Assembly (NCBI GenBank): GCA_027563935.2
Contig: JANVAS020000239.1
Span: 2,542,001-2,606,000, forward strand
Direction of reading: 5' to 3'
Length of the DNA: 64,000 nt
DNA from: Costus lasius
Taxonomy: Eukaryota > Streptophyta > Magnoliopsida > Zingiberales > Costaceae
Part shown: piece after piece, positions 9,955 through 23,094 of the stretch
How the letters are laid out: each line of letters opens with the position of its first letter
Numbering within the stretch: the stretch's first letter is position 1
Made by a program: the position numbers and the translations under genes
Notes under the pieces: generated by a model
Database searches by the model: none
Told to the model about the DNA's origin: nothing
The model's input: the letters and a program-made list of their open reading frames with translations, nothing else

Positions 9955-11574
9955 TTTAAAAACTTGTCGCAGCGGAAATACTAGGATCGCATGACATGAG
10001 CACATGATCAACCTTGTATAAAACAAGTTGGAGCATTACCTGTGCCATGATGTGAGAGGCGACTTGGAAAATGAAAGGGGTGAGTGCCTCTTCTCCAAAG
10101 ATGTCACACACAAGATGAGAAAGACTTTCTTCCTTGTGTTCCTTGTGCTAGCAAAGACACCAAGGAGTCTTGATCGTCTCTAGGAAAGGATGATCTGTGT
10201 CCCCTTGGCCGGTCGAGCTTCTCTTCCTTGCGTGAAGATGATCCACACGAGAGCGAAGAGAGAAGGAGGCGAGAGGGCTTTCGAAAAAACGTGGATCACC
10301 CAAGAGGGAAAATTCGGCCACCACTTATGGTAATAACCGAATATGTAACTTCCTCCATAACTCCCCTTTAAGTGATCGAAAACTCCTCTTTAATTGAACC
10401 ATGCGTTCACAAGTGAACCGGTTCAATTTCAATTTGGTTCAAGCACCAAATCAAACCAGCCCTGGTTATAATCTTCTTTGAACCAAATGGCTCAAGATCT
10501 AACCACACATCACATTGAACCCCTGATCTTTACGATCAAGCTTCAATCCTCCGATCAAAGCTTACCGATCACATGTCCTAATCAATCAAACATGATTAGA
10601 CTAGATCTCACTTTTAATCAGAGCTTAAAATCCTTTAAACTGAACTAGAATAATTCCAGTCCACACGATCTGACATAAGTAAGCCATATCATCAAATTGT
10701 GCGACCCTAAGGGTTTCCTTCAATGTCGGTAACGATAACTTACGTTATCATGACCAGAGAGAGGTATCTAGCAACACATCACTGTCTTCCAATATGAAGG
10801 AAAGAGTCTTCCAAGACTACTCCCAAACCACAGCACAAGTGTGAATCTCATTCACTTGGCATACATGTTTCCCTTTGCCACTAGATGTTCTTGTCGGACA
10901 AGCGTGTCAAGCCTGTGATTCCAACATGATGAAAATGGTTAGATCAGATGAACATAGTCGTCTGGGTATGGCCATACACATTCTCAACCATTTCATCCAT
11001 AGGGCCCCCTTAGAACATCACACTCCAACCAGGAGAGGCAATCCTATATCTATCACAAGTACCCTAACATGACTCATGCCCACTATCCAAGATAATCCTT
11101 AATCATTATCTTTCAAATGATATGGAACTACCTCAAGATAATGCCAATCATCACTTAGAAACACAAGTGATCTCAAGTCAGAGGGAATATGCCACTTGCT
11201 TGCATACAAGGATTATTCACATTGTGACAAACAATTGAATATCCTGAGAAGGGTCAGTCTAGTACATCCAATGCACCTATGTGTCTAAATCTTATTTCAT
11301 GCTCTAAGCATCCTATAAGATTAGAACACATATTAGTCTCAATCATACCAAGGCTGTCTCATGTTCACCAAGATATCTCGACTAAGGACAATACTGAATG
11401 TCAGCTAAACTGAACATCATTGAGACATTACTCAGAAGTATACATATAACAGTAGATTATGTAACAATCTGAATAACAACGAATGCCTTCAAAAACATAT
11501 ATATGTTTAGTTTATACATGATACTGACAATAACCCAAGGCCTCAAACATTAGCCTTAAGGGCATACCCTAACA
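9955..11574 (-). repeat. C2 3' LTR, end-truncated (1,620 bp)
   Basis: It aligns without gaps to 17319-18938, with at least eleven substitutions seen by eye, under one percent. The first 28 bases of the other LTR (17291-17318) have no counterpart here. It ends CATACCCTAACA, the reverse complement of the TGTTAGGGTATG start. Confidence 0.92.
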
Positions 11575-11590
11575 ATCTCCCACTTGCACT
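11575..11590 (-). other. C2 polypurine tract
   Basis: ATCTCCCACTTGCAC on the + strand is the reverse complement of the purine-rich run seen before the C1 3' LTR. It lies directly against the C2 3' LTR. Confidence 0.75.
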
Positions 11591-11594
11591 TAAA

Positions 11595-14500
11595 CTAATG
11601 GTTTAGAAATCTAGAACCCATATTTTTACAGTGCTTCTCATGCTTCTGCTGCGTCAGAGGCTTTGTAAGCGGGTCAGCTAGATTATCATCTGTATGAATC
11701 TTGCAGATCTTGATGTCTCCTCGATCAATGATTTCACGGATCAAGTGAAACCTTCTCTGTATGTGCTTGGACTTCTGGTGTGACCGTGGTTCCTTTGCTT
11801 GTGCAATCGCTCCGGTGTTATCACAGAAGATAACCAATGGATCTTCACTTGAAGGAACAACACCAAGTTCCTGAGTGAACTTACGAATCCATACTGCCTC
11901 CTTTGATGCTTATGAGGCTGCAACATACTCGGCTTCTGTTGTGGAATCAGCAACAATTGATTGTTTGAAACTCTTCCAAACCACTGCTCCTCCATTCAAG
12001 CTAAAAACATAGCCTGATTGCGATCAGAAATCGTCTTGGTCAGATTGGAATGAGGCATCAGTATATCCTTCAATACTGAGTTCTCCCTGACCTCCATAAA
12101 TCAAGAACATATCTTTGGTTCTGCGAAGATATTTCAAAACGTTCTTGACTGCAATCCAGTGTGCCTTCCCTGGATTACCTTGGAACCGACTGGTTACGCT
12201 TAACCCGTAAGCGACGTCTGGGCGAGTACACAACATCGCATACATGATGGACCCAATAGCCGAAGCATAAGGCGTATTGTCCATCTCATCTTTCTCAGAC
12301 TATGTTTGAGGACACTGGCCTTTTGAAAGATTCAGACCATGTCTGACTGGAAGATATCCTCTTTTAGAATTTTCTAAATGGAATCTCTCCAGGACCTTAT
12401 CGATGTAAGTACTTTGGCATAGCCCGAGAAGCCTATTAGATCTATCTCTAAAGATCTTCACACCTAGTATATAGGTCGCTTTTCCTAAATCTTTCATCTG
12501 GAAACATTTTCCTAACCATGCTTTGACTGCATGCAGTTCAGGAATATCGTTTCCAATGATTAAAATATCATCGACGTAGAGAACTAGGAAAGTAATCACG
12601 CTCCCACTAAACCTTTTATATACACACGGGTCATCTTCATTTTTGATGAAACCAAATTCAGAAACTGATTCATCAAAACGAATATTCCAGCTTCTCGATG
12701 CTTGTTTTAGTCCATAAATGGACTTCTTTAATTTGTATATTTTATGACGTTCTGATGGATTAATGAAACCTTCAGGTTGTGTCATGTACACATCCTCTTC
12801 TAATTTTCCGTTAAGGAAAGCGGTTTTCACATCCATTTGCCAGATCCCATAATCATAATATGCTGCTATCGCGAGAATAATTCGAATGGACTTGAACATG
12901 GCTACAGGAGAGAAAGTTTCATCATAATCTATCCCGTAGATTTGTTTGAAACCTTTCGCAGCTAGCCTGCCCTTATAGGTAACTACGTTACCATCCATGT
13001 CTTTCTTCTTTCTGAAGATCCACTTACAGCCTATAGGGATTATCCCCGGAGGCGGATCAACCAAATCCCAGACTTGGTTATCTGACATGGAGTCCATCTT
13101 GGCTCGCATAGCTTCAAGCCATCTTGCTGACTCCGGTCCACTGACCGCATCCGCATAAGTGAGGGGTTCATCATTAATGATGTAGACTCCGTCATAGCGC
13201 TCAGGCTGACGATGAATCCTTCCCGATCTACGCGGTTCCCGTGATGTCTGAGCCTCAGGTTGAACATTAACCTGATCTATTGGCTCAGGCTCATCCAACT
13301 TTGCTTGACTACTTTGTCCCTCTTCTGGAATTTCATCCAGCTTTATTTCTCTCCCACTGGCCTCTTGCAGAAGAAACTCCTTCTCAAGAAAAATAGCCGT
13401 TCGAGCAACAAACACTTTATTCTCCTTGGGATTGTAGAAATAATAACCCTTAGTTTCTTTAGGGTATCTGACAAATATGCATTTATCAGATCTGCTTTCC
13501 AATTTCCCAGAAGCGAGCTTTTTGACATAAGCCTCGCAACCCCAGATCTTGATAAACGTCAAGCTCAGTTGTTTCCCATACCATAACTCATATGGCGTCT
13601 TAGAAACGGCCTTGGATGGCATTCGGTTTAGCACCTTTGCAGCTGTTTCCAGTGCAAATCCCCAAAAGGAGTAAGGTAGAGTAGCTTGACTCATCATAGA
13701 ACGAACCATATCCAATAAGGTTCGATTCCTCCTCTCGGACACACCATTCCATTGCGGTGTCCCCGGCGGAGTGAGCTGTGAGATGATCCCACACTCCTTC
13801 AAATAGTCATTAAACTCATGACTCAAGTATTCTCCACCTCGATCTGATCGAAGTGCCTTGATATTTCGGCCTAATTGATTCTATACTTCATTTTTGAATT
13901 CTTTGAACTTGTCAAAAGATTCACTCTTATGTCTCATTAAGTAGACATAACCATACCTACTGAAATCATCAGTAAAAGTAATGAAGTATGAATAGCCACC
14001 TCTGGCATGTTTACTAAATGGCCCACACACATCACTGTGAATAAGGTCAAGTAAACCTGAAGCCCTTTTACCTTTATTAATAAAAGGAGTCTTCGTCATC
14101 TTACCCATTAAACAAGCCTTGCATGTATCAAGCTCCTCATAGGAGAATGATCCCAGCAGTCCATAGTCATGCAACCGCTTAATGCGTTTCTTGTTAATAT
14201 GACCTAGACGACTATGCCATAACAAGGTGCAGTCATCAGCATGCTTGGCTTTCTTATTATCAATTTGTTGTACAGAACATTCCATGTCCAACATGTATAA
14301 CCCATTGTTAATCGACCCAGTTGCATAAACAATACCATCAAATGAAATACAGCACTGTGAAGTTTTGCATTCAAATGAAAAACCTTTCCTGACAAGAGCA
14401 GGAATTGAGATAATATTCTTTGTTATGCTTGGTACAAAGTAACAATTGTCAAGTTCTAATACAAGTCCAGATGGTAAAGAGATGTGATATTCTCCTACAG

Positions 14501-15482
14501 CAACAGCAGCAACTCGTGCCCCGTTTCCAACTCGTAGGTCCACCTCATGCTGTCCCACTTGTCTTCTTCTCTTGAGTTCCTGCACATTTGAACAAATGTG
14601 AACTCCACATGCAGTGTCCAACACCCATGAAATAGAAGAAGCAACCATGACTTCAGTCACGAAAATACCTGAGCCAGAAGTGGAAGGCTTGCTTCCCTTC
14701 TTCTCTCCTCGGAGCGCTCTACAGTCCTTCTTCCAGTGACCCAGCTGGCCACAATGGAAGCATCTGTTGTCCTTTGATCGCTTTATCTTTTGTTTCAAAG
14801 CCTTGTTGTAGCTCTTGATAGGGGTTTTGCCCTTCTTTCCCTTCTTCTTATTCCCTAAAGGAACCATCAAGGCAGAGGACGAAGGCTTTCCCTTCTCAAG
14901 AGTCTGCTCTGTAGTGCAAAGCATATTCAGTAATTCTGCCGGAGTACAGTCGATTTTGTTCATATTAAAATTAATGATGAACGCATCGAAAGAAGCCGGG
15001 AGAGACTGCAAGATGATGTATACAACAAGTTCTTGATTGATGGTATGACCCAGTTTCTCTAGAGCTTCTTTGTACCCAATCATCTTGAGTACGTGAGCTC
15101 CCACTGGACTCCCTTCAGTCAGCTTGCTATGAAAGAAAAGTTTCGTCAAGTTATAGCGTTCTGTCCTCGCCTGTGCAGCATACAACAATTTCAGATTTGC
15201 TATAATATCAATAGCAGACAAATCCTCATGCTGACGCTGGAGCTCGGGCGTCATTGACGCAAGCATAAGGCAAGCGACATCAGTACTATCACTGACGTGC
15301 TTCTCATAAGCATCTCGAACCGCCCTTGCGGCGTTCGCAGCGGGTTGAGCCGGCATTGCCGGCTCAAGGACATACAGCTTTCTCTCAGCTTTGAGGACAA
15401 TCTTCAGCTGTCTGTACCAGTCTGAGAAGTTTGGCCCAGCAAACTTCTCCTTGTCCAATATGGATCGCAAGTTGAGCCCTGT
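11595..15482 (-). pseudogene. Copia Gag-Pol polyprotein (C2), four stops and lost start
   Basis: The frame aligns with C1 and C4 over its whole length without frameshifts, but is killed by point changes. The codon at the C1 start position reads ACA (15480-15482). CAG became TAG after the integrase GAG-EV stretch (about 13880) and again after CPQT (about 12298). CGA became TGA in RNase H (about 12021), and GAA became TAA near 11910. Three of the four stops are C-to-T changes, as expected from deamination of methylated cytosine. The zinc knuckle, protease DTAC core, HHCC finger and YVDD box are still readable in the open segments 13881-15470, 12300-13826, 12024-12284 and 11595-11837. No complete protein can be made. 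Confidence 0.93.
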
Positions 15483-17278
15483 GGTGTTCGTTGCTGCAGG
15501 AATCTACAACATAGCAAGAACAACAAGGTCAATATCCATGTTAGAATCATTCCAGGACTTAAGAGTGATTCTTTTCTCACTATTTTATCTGACTGAAAAT
15601 CCAATAAAACAGCCCGAAAGAGTAAAACTCTTTTAGTGAGATGGGATCCATATTTCATATTTGATCTCCGCGTCCCGCTCAGGGGAGATAAGATGCACAG
15701 AGAGTTCAAGCACTAATCACTAGTAGGCAATCCATGCCAATCGCAAACCCGTGCGATTCCCCTTCATCTAGGCAATCCAGAAGACTGTGCCAACTGAGTT
15801 GGTACAACACAGTTTCTGATTCCTCAGATGGCTGCCTCCATATAGCCATCATATGCTCATCTTGTAGCCTATATGGTCAAGCTGACCTGACCTACTTCCT
15901 GGACCACCACATGCTATGCTGAGCAACGAGAAGCGATAAATCCCTTCTCTGTAGCATGTAGGTGTAATCGTGCACCGTCTGAAGATAGCTGGGCGTGCCC
16001 ACTGAGTGGGTACAACACGGCCCCAACGATAGTCAGAATAGTGAGGTTTCGCGTCAGAAGGCAATCGATAGCTTGATATTTACGTTGGATTTTAACGGTC
16101 CTTTTATCTTCTTACTATCATGCAAATTCTATAGTGATAGCTGAAGAATAAAACATGCATGTGCTACTTAAAAATAGTAAAATGAAAGCACTATTATCTT
16201 ATGTGGTAAATGCCCATAAAACTTAAGTAAAACCCTAGTTTAACAAAAGTCTTTACTTGAGCTCTTTATGGGACTCTTGTACCTCATCCGGCCCAGCCCG
16301 GGCCCAAACGCCATCTGCAGCCCAAATGCGCCCACCAGATAGAATGCGCCTGTTCTAGAGTCAAACTCTAGACCACCCACCTAGTGAAGCCAATTGCTGC
16401 AAACGCCTCTGCCATATGTGCTGTGTGCTCATGTCTGATCAAATTACATTTTAAAAGCTATCTAGACATGGTTTGACACGCAGGTCAATTATACATTTTA
16501 ATAATTTCAAATGTGACTCGCAAATCACATCAAATATATTAATTTCCAGGCACGCAGGCCCCAGCACAGCATACAAAATAGGGCAGCCCACATAAGATTA
16601 AATAAACACTCAATATACTCAATGCAACATGTTAAACATGTACTACATGTGATCCAAACAGAAATAAAAATTTTCGAAAAACCCATGGCATCAATTTTAT
16701 TTCCTTATGTGCCCCACTACCTTACAACGGTCCATTAATAGATATCCGCTCGTCAGACCAAGTCAGACCCACTGCCCTTGCATGCACCCAGTCATAACTG
16801 ACTTGCGTCGACCCAATGGTCGACTATGCATGCCTTAAGGGCTGAACGTCCCACATGATTTCCGGCAAGCGGGTGTGACCCCGGGCCATAATCATGATCG
16901 TTCACTAGTCGCCTCAAACAGACATCGCTACACGCCCTTCTGCAGTAGGCTTATAGCCACCTGTAGAGCTTTCGCACAGGTGCTATCCAGCCGCCCATCC
17001 AGGCTGTCAGATAGTCTGATTAGGCTGTTGGGTCCATACTTGACTAACGACTTCAAAACTATTAACCCGTCTAAGTGTTTGAAGTAAGCGCACAGATAGA
17101 TCTAGTGGAGTCGCGCATGAAGATAATTTTTGTTTGAAAAACAACTATGATACATGCGCAAACTATGTATGTAAACTTTGCATCATGTAGTCGCATGTGA
17201 ACATAAAGAGGATCTACCTAATAACATAAACATGGATCACAACAAGGCAACCATATGCATCAAGTCAGAAAAACCTCC
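15483..17278 (-). other. C2 long 5' leader
   Basis: Non-coding leader between primer site and dead Gag-Pol, alignable with the C1, C3 and C4 leaders. The two palindromes appear as CCAACTGAGTTGG (15790-15802) and CCCACTGAGTGGG (15998-16010) on the + strand. No credible gene is present. Confidence 0.75.
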
Positions 17279-17289
17279 CTCTGATACCA
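17279..17289 (-). other. C2 primer binding site (tRNA-Met type)
   Basis: CTCTGATACCA on the + strand is the reverse complement of TGGTATCAGAG, the common plant initiator-Met tRNA primer site of copia elements. One base separates it from the 5' LTR. Confidence 0.88.
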
Positions 17290-17290
17290 C

Positions 17291-18938
17291 TGTAAGGAAA
17301 CCTAGTTCACAAGCATCATTTAAAAACTTGTCGCAGCGGAAATACTAGGATCGCATGACATGAGCACATGATCAACCTTGTATAAAACAAGTTGGAGCAT
17401 TACCTGTGCCATGATGTGAGAGGCAACTTGGAAAATGAAAGGGGTGAGTGCCTCTTCTCCAAAGATGTCACACACAAGATGAGAAAGACTTTCTTCCTTG
17501 TGTTCCTTGTGCTAGCAAAGACACCAAGGAGTCTTGATCGTCTCTAGGAAAGGATGATGTGTGTCCCCTTGGCCGGTCGAGCTTCTCTTCCTTGCGTGAA
17601 GATGATCCACACGAGAGCGAAGAGAGGAGGAGGCGAGAGGGCTTTCAAAAAAACGTGGATCACCCAAGAGGGAAAATTCGGCCACCACTTATGGTAATAA
17701 CCGAATATGTAACTTCCTCCATAACTCCCCTTTAAGTGATCGAAAACTCCTCTTTAATTGAACCATGCGTTCACAAGTGAACCGGTTCAATTTCAATTTG
17801 GTTCAAGCACCAAATCAAACCAGCCCTGGTTATAATCTTCTTTGAACCAAATGGCTCAAGATCTAACCACACATCACATTGAACCCCTGATCTTTACGAT
17901 CAAGCTTCAATCCTCCGATCAAAGCTTACCGATCACATGTCCTAATCAATCAAACATGATTAGACTAGATCTCACTTTTAATCAGAGCTTAAAATCCTTT
18001 AAACTGAACTAGAATAATTCCAGTCCACACGATCTGACATAAGTAAGCCATATCATCAAATTGTGCGACCCTAAGGGTTTCCTTCAATGTCGGTAATGAT
18101 AACTTACGTTATCATGACCAGAGAGAGGTATCTAGCAACACATCACTGTCTTCCAATATAAAGGAAAGAGTCTTCCAAGACTACTCCCAAACCACAGCAC
18201 AAGTGTGAATCTCATTCACTTGGCATACATGTTTCCCTTTGCCACTGGATGTTCTTGTCGGACAAGCGTGTCAAGCCTGTGATTCCAACATGATGAAAAT
18301 GGTTAGATCAGATGAACATAGTCGTCTGGGTATGGCCATACACATTCTCAACCATTTCATCCATAGGGCCCCCTTAGAACATCACACTCCAACCAGGAGA
18401 GGCAATCCTATATCTATCACAAGTACCCTAACATGACTCATGCCCACTATCCAAGATAATCCTTAATCATTATCTTTCAAATGATATGGAACTACCTCAA
18501 GATAATGCCAATCATCACTTAGAAACACAAGTGATCTCAAGTCAGAGGGAATATCCCACCTGCTTGCATACAAGGATTATTCACATTGTGACAAACAATT
18601 GAATATCCTGAGAAGGGTCAGTCCAGTACATCCAATGCACCTATGTGTCTAAATCTTATTTCATGCTCTAAGCATCCTATAAGATTAGAACACATATTAG
18701 TCTCAATCATACCAAGGCTGTCTCATGTTCACCAAGATATCTCGACTAAGGACAATACTGAATGTCAGCTAAACTGAACATCATTGAGACATTACTCAGA
18801 AGTATACATATAACAGCAGATTATGTAACAATCTGAATAACAACGAATGCCTTCAAAAACATATATATGTTTAGTTTATACATGATACTGACAATAACCC
18901 AAGGCCTCAAACATTAGCCTTAAGGGCATACCCTAACA
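17291..18938 (-). repeat. C2 5' LTR (1,648 bp)
   Basis: It runs from TGTAAGGAAACC next to the primer site to CATACCCTAACA. It is complete and is the reference for recognising the 28-base loss in the partner LTR at 9955-11574. Confidence 0.93.
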
Positions 18939-20038
18939 ATATTTTCAATGGCCATAGGACTTTGATCAAAAGATATAAGCATTAGATCATCAAAATAAGT
19001 TTTATGTCTTTCATTAGATTCCTCAATAAAACACACTTTCTCAAATAAATCAAAAGAGTGAACATTAGATATGGGCAAAACATCATCATGGTGAGATTCA
19101 TCTATGTTTGTAATATTCAAATCCTTTTCAAATTCCTCATGCTCATAATCTAATAATTTATCAATTTCAAAATTATCATCAATAAAATCAGGGTGTGGCT
19201 CTTCAAAATATATTTCTCATGTTTTTCAACAATTTCAAAATCATCAACTTCAGAGTCAAAATCATCAAATTCAGCAATTTTCAATCCTTTTCAAGTTCTT
19301 TAGATTTAGCTACACACAATTTACCATCAAGATCAGAATTTTCATCAAAAGAGTCAATTTCATCAAACGGGGATTTATCAATTTCAATTTCCTCAAATTT
19401 TTCCTCGATTAATTAATCATCAGAAGAGTCACAAGAATCAATCTCATAATTACAAGAATCAGATTTAACCATAAATAATATGTCATCAAAAGAATTAATT
19501 TCATGACTATCACTAAAATAAAAAGGAGATTTTTCAACTTCTTTAGTTTTCAATTTCATGACTATCAAAACAATCATAATCAGAGGGGGAATTTTCTAAA
19601 TCAACTTCTTTAGTTTCCAAATCAAACTCAAATAAACAAGCTTGTTGTGCTAATTGGGTTTCTAAAATTTCATTGTGTGCAGCCATGTCATCCAACCTAG
19701 AATTGATTTGTTTGAGGGTCTCACTCACATCATCATTTTGTTTCATGAACTTTTCAAACATAATCTCTAAGCTAGATTTTTCAGTATCCTCAAAGCATGG
19801 TTCAGAAGTAAAGTTTGAGCAATCATCATAAAAAGATCTAGAATCATATTGATCATCTTGATACCATGATGAATTGGAATTTAAAAATTGGCAAATAGAA
19901 GTGTAAAGACCAATAGATCCACAAATATCACATCTATTAGAATAAAAAGAGTGCATATAAGAGTTAAACGTATCTTCAAGTGTGCTCAATGAATTATTTT
20001 CATACTTACCTTGTGGTCCGCAAGTGATTAAAAGACAT
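18939..20038 (-). pseudogene. G1 gag-like gene, broken
   Basis: The sequence is homologous to the gag-like gene of G2 and G4. An ATGTCTTTTAATCA start corresponding to the others lies at 20025-20038, but a small deletion just after it shifts the frame. The main open stretch (about 19543-20020) has a damaged zinc knuckle CDICGSIGLYTSIC, with Leu in place of His. It continues into a coiled-coil-like segment containing LETQLAQQA and an acidic, Asp/Ser/Phe-rich tail. Further breaks occur before 19540, and C2 truncates the 3' end at 18939. Confidence 0.7.
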
Positions 20039-20274
20039 ACCTTCAAATCAATCAAGAATAGAAAGATTATCCAACACAAATCAATTAATTTTTTTTTCAG
20101 AATATATAAAAAAATATAAAACACAAGTAAATTCACAAATTTTAGAAAATCTCAGTTCTGTCACAACTTCTGAAAATCCAAAACCTGCAAAAATAGAAAA
20201 CAAAGTTAAATCTAAAACAAATAAAACTTAGTCTAGTAATACTAACAACTATTTTGATATTAACAAAACTAAGG

Positions 20275-20292
20275 TCCCTGGCAATGGCGCCA
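20275..20292 (-). other. G1 primer binding site (tRNA-Asp type)
   Basis: TCCCTGGCAATGGCGCCA on the + strand is the reverse complement of TGGCGCCATTGCCAGGGA. This is the tRNA-Asp-type site usual in Athila/Tat elements, with minor changes. It lies six bases inside the LTR edge. Confidence 0.85.
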
Positions 20293-20298
20293 AAAACT

Positions 20299-21937
20299 TG
20301 TTGTAGTCCGCAAGTGCACGGATACTTGAAGTAATAAAGAAAGATATCGAACCACAGAGACCTTATTGTTAAGTACTAAATAGATGTTTTCTCACTAGCT
20401 AAGCAAGCTGAATATGATAGAAATAACTATGCAAAGAATATGCTAAAGAGATAATCAAAGAGAAAGCATTGGGACTAGGGTTTCATCCACCTTAATATTT
20501 ATGACTAGATATAATTAAAGGTTCATCAATCTTTTTTCGTTATGGTAAAGATATAGCTTACTTAATAAAGAAATTAACTCGCTCTCGCGCAATCAATTTA
20601 CAAAGAATGATCCTCACTCTCGTGCAAGATCCATTCAATGTTAAACATAAGCAAACTTTGATTAAAGAGATTAAGAATCACTCTCATGCATTCCACCTCA
20701 ATATCAATATCTCAAGCAAAACTAAGCACTCTCGCACCTTAGTTTCATATGTTTTACTTAAGGTTTTCTAACAATCAAATATCTATCTCTAGCATATTTT
20801 CATGTCTAAAACAGTAATAATTTCTAGGTCAAAACATCAACAAGAAATAAACATCTAAAATCTAAAAATAAGAACACAACCAATCTCTTGAGATGAGCTC
20901 CTAGAATAAATTCTAGGGTTCCAAGTTTATGCGTATCATCTTATCAGTCCATACATAAAAACTCTAAAACATGTTAATGCATGACACTAGAAACGATTAA
21001 AGACAATAATCTCTTACGTAAAATTACCATGCCAAAAATATCATGATGAAATAAAGATAATCTAGTCATAGAAATATCAAGGGGGATTACATCCTTTGTC
21101 CCAAAAGAAAGTTTAAGCTTGCATGGAAAGAGAAATACAATCAACCATAGTTTCAAAGCATCAGAAATCAAAAGGAAGGAGAGAATAGACGTTACAACAC
21201 GGCTGTAATAGAAATTATAGTTGTAATCACGTGTATGAATTCTTTCATTGATTCCTCCTCCAATTGAACTCCTTTTGCTCTAAAACTTCTGGTGTGTCCT
21301 CCTCTCCTCCAGGCAAAGTTTCTGAGTGAAAATCACAACCTGAGGTGCCCTCTACGCCTCTCGACGTGAGGCTAAACCCTAACCACCTCTCTGTTGATTG
21401 CTCTCAGAATACTGGATAAAAATTTCGTCTTCCACTTCGTGTGTCTTCTCCACTTAAAATCGAGTCTGGAACATCTTTCGGGTCTCAATTTGGAGCTCTG
21501 GATCAAAAGTTATGGGGTGCGCAAAATTCAGACCTGTAAAAATTGCGTTTTTGGGCCCAAAATACGGTACCGTGAAAGTTTTCACCACAAATATGGTAGT
21601 GCCGTATTTTTGCCAAAACGTTCTGGTTAAAATTGCAGGAAATTATGATACCGCATAATTTCAAATGGTAGTGCCGTATTTTGCCCAAACTGACTCTGAT
21701 TCGCATGAAATTTGGCAGGTAGCTTCGTTTCGACGTCTGGAATCCATTGGTGTGCTCAAATCTTCCAAAATACATCAAAATATGGCACTTTTAACCTGAA
21801 AATGATCAAAAACAAGAAATGGTGTAGTTTCCACAATATTTGACAAATAAGGCTTAAAAATAAGCAAAGTAGCATAAATATGACACAAAAAGACCAATGA
21901 AATGACACAAAATATACTATGAATTTTGGTGTCATCA
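20299..21937 (-). repeat. G1 5' LTR (1,639 bp)
   Basis: On the + strand it runs from TGTTGTAGTCCGCAAG to GGTGTCATCA, the reverse complement of the TGATGACACC start shared with G2, G3 and G4. Its palindrome array (about 21555-21680) has only about two units, against five or six in the other copies, which explains part of its shorter length. Confidence 0.85.
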
Positions 21938-22834
21938 TAAACCTATTCTAAGGGTGAAGAACTATATAGGGAAGCTTGGGAGCAATTATTAGGACATTTT
22001 GGGGTGCCCATTTTCAAGTGGGATTCGACTAAGGGGAGTGATTACAGGCAACTGGAAGCGAACGACGATTCTTCATTGGGAAAGCTTCGATTTTTCAATT
22101 GATTGGCATCGATTCTCATCAGGAAGCCTTGAATTCTTTCCTCTTTGTTAATCTTTATTTTTATTTGCCAATTTTGTAATCAAATATGGATTTTTACAAT
22201 GTGAACATGATGATCATATAGTGTAAACTCTTTATTCAGGATTTAGGGCATAACCCTCTATGTTTTCATGACTTGATTGTTTGTTATCTTCTTATGAAGT
22301 AATTTATTTGTGTTTGATTCAATTATTAATGTGATTAATTATATGTTGATAACTGGCCATAATTTGCATGATCAGAGATGTCACAAGATGTACTAAGAGG
22401 TGAGTTGCGACGTCGAACCTACAATATTTGGACAAGTTGATTTGAACACAAGAGTAGTTCAAATCGGCTTGAGGGATTTTATAGATTTGTCAAGAGCTCA
22501 TTGGGTCTATCATGAGTTAATAACCGTGAGTGTAGGAGATTAAGTCGGATAGATACCGGATTGTACTGTTGAGAGGAGGCAATCTGTACATGCAGATAAA
22601 TCTCCTTCAACACAGTAAATCCTTCTTAAGATGTTCTTAATTGGAAAAGTCATGAAACATAGAGTGGTAAACCCAAAATCCTGAATTTCCATCAAATCAA
22701 TTACAACCAAAGTTTGTTTTACTATTTCTTCAATTTAGTTAAAATAAAAACCATCAAAACGATCTAAAGTAGGGTCAGTACTTCGTCATTGGTCCCTGTG
22801 GAATTGATATTTTTATTACTTCAATTTTTCTGCA
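21938..22834 (+). repeat. A1 5' LTR, 3' portion
   Basis: The stretch ends TTTTTCTGCA six bases before a degenerate tRNA-Asp-type primer site, as expected for an LTR end. The upstream part was displaced by G1. No second copy exists in the window, so the left limit of the LTR is unknown. Confidence 0.6.
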
Positions 22835-22840
22835 AGTTTT

Positions 22841-22858
22841 TGCCGCCGTTATCGGGGA
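22841..22858 (+). other. A1 primer binding site (tRNA-Asp type)
   Basis: TGCCGCCGTTATCGGGGA differs from TGGCGCCGTTGCCGGGGA at three positions. Its place between LTR end and gag supports the call. Confidence 0.75.
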
Positions 22859-23094
22859 TCAATTTCATCAATATTAACTCAATCGAATGATTGATAGGCT
22901 AGACTTTTGTTTTCTTTTTATTTTATTCTATTAATTTATGTCTTTGAATTAGTTGTTTGCTTTTCATATTTATCTCTAATTGTTGATTGTTTACGCCCAG
23001 TTGTTCTAGAAAGCTATTTGAGGAAGATCCGGAACCAGAATGAACTTTTCGCCTGCGCAGAAAACAATTAGCAAGGGAAATTCTTAAATCTAAG

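Larger units (their letters stand above)
9955..18938 (-). mobile_element. Ty1/copia element C2, defective
   Basis: A full copia element on the - strand with two nearly identical LTRs, primer site, leader, dead Gag-Pol and polypurine tract. The right boundary (17291-18938 LTR followed by ATATTTTCAATGG) matches uninterrupted G2 gag near 28547, so C2 lies inside G1 gag. On the left, the terminal 28 bases of the LTR and roughly 150 bases of target are missing. No target duplication can therefore be confirmed. Confidence 0.9.
8749..21937 (-). mobile_element. Pol-less Ty3/gypsy element G1, split by C2, left end outside
   Basis: Three parts belong together because they align with intact relative G2. 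These are the 3' internal region (8749-9954), broken gag plus primer site (18939-20298) and 5' LTR (20299-21937). C2 sits between the first two. C5 (with C1) separates the first part from the rest of the 3' region and the 3' LTR, which must lie left of the window. No protease, RT or integrase sequence is seen. The right end abuts the A1 LTR, so G1 probably inserted into that LTR. Confidence 0.75.

Noticed and set aside
10875..11072. Repeated 60-75-codon frames within copia LTRs (also 18239-18436, 46834-47064, 52198-52386, 61346-61540)
   Set aside because: They recur only because the LTR recurs, lack protein-level support, and lie on the strand opposite to or within untranslated LTR sequence.
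17279..17289. CTCTGATACCA as part of a tRNA gene
   Set aside because: It is only the primer-site complement to a tRNA 3' end; no cloverleaf or A/B boxes surround it. No tRNA or rRNA gene was found in the window.
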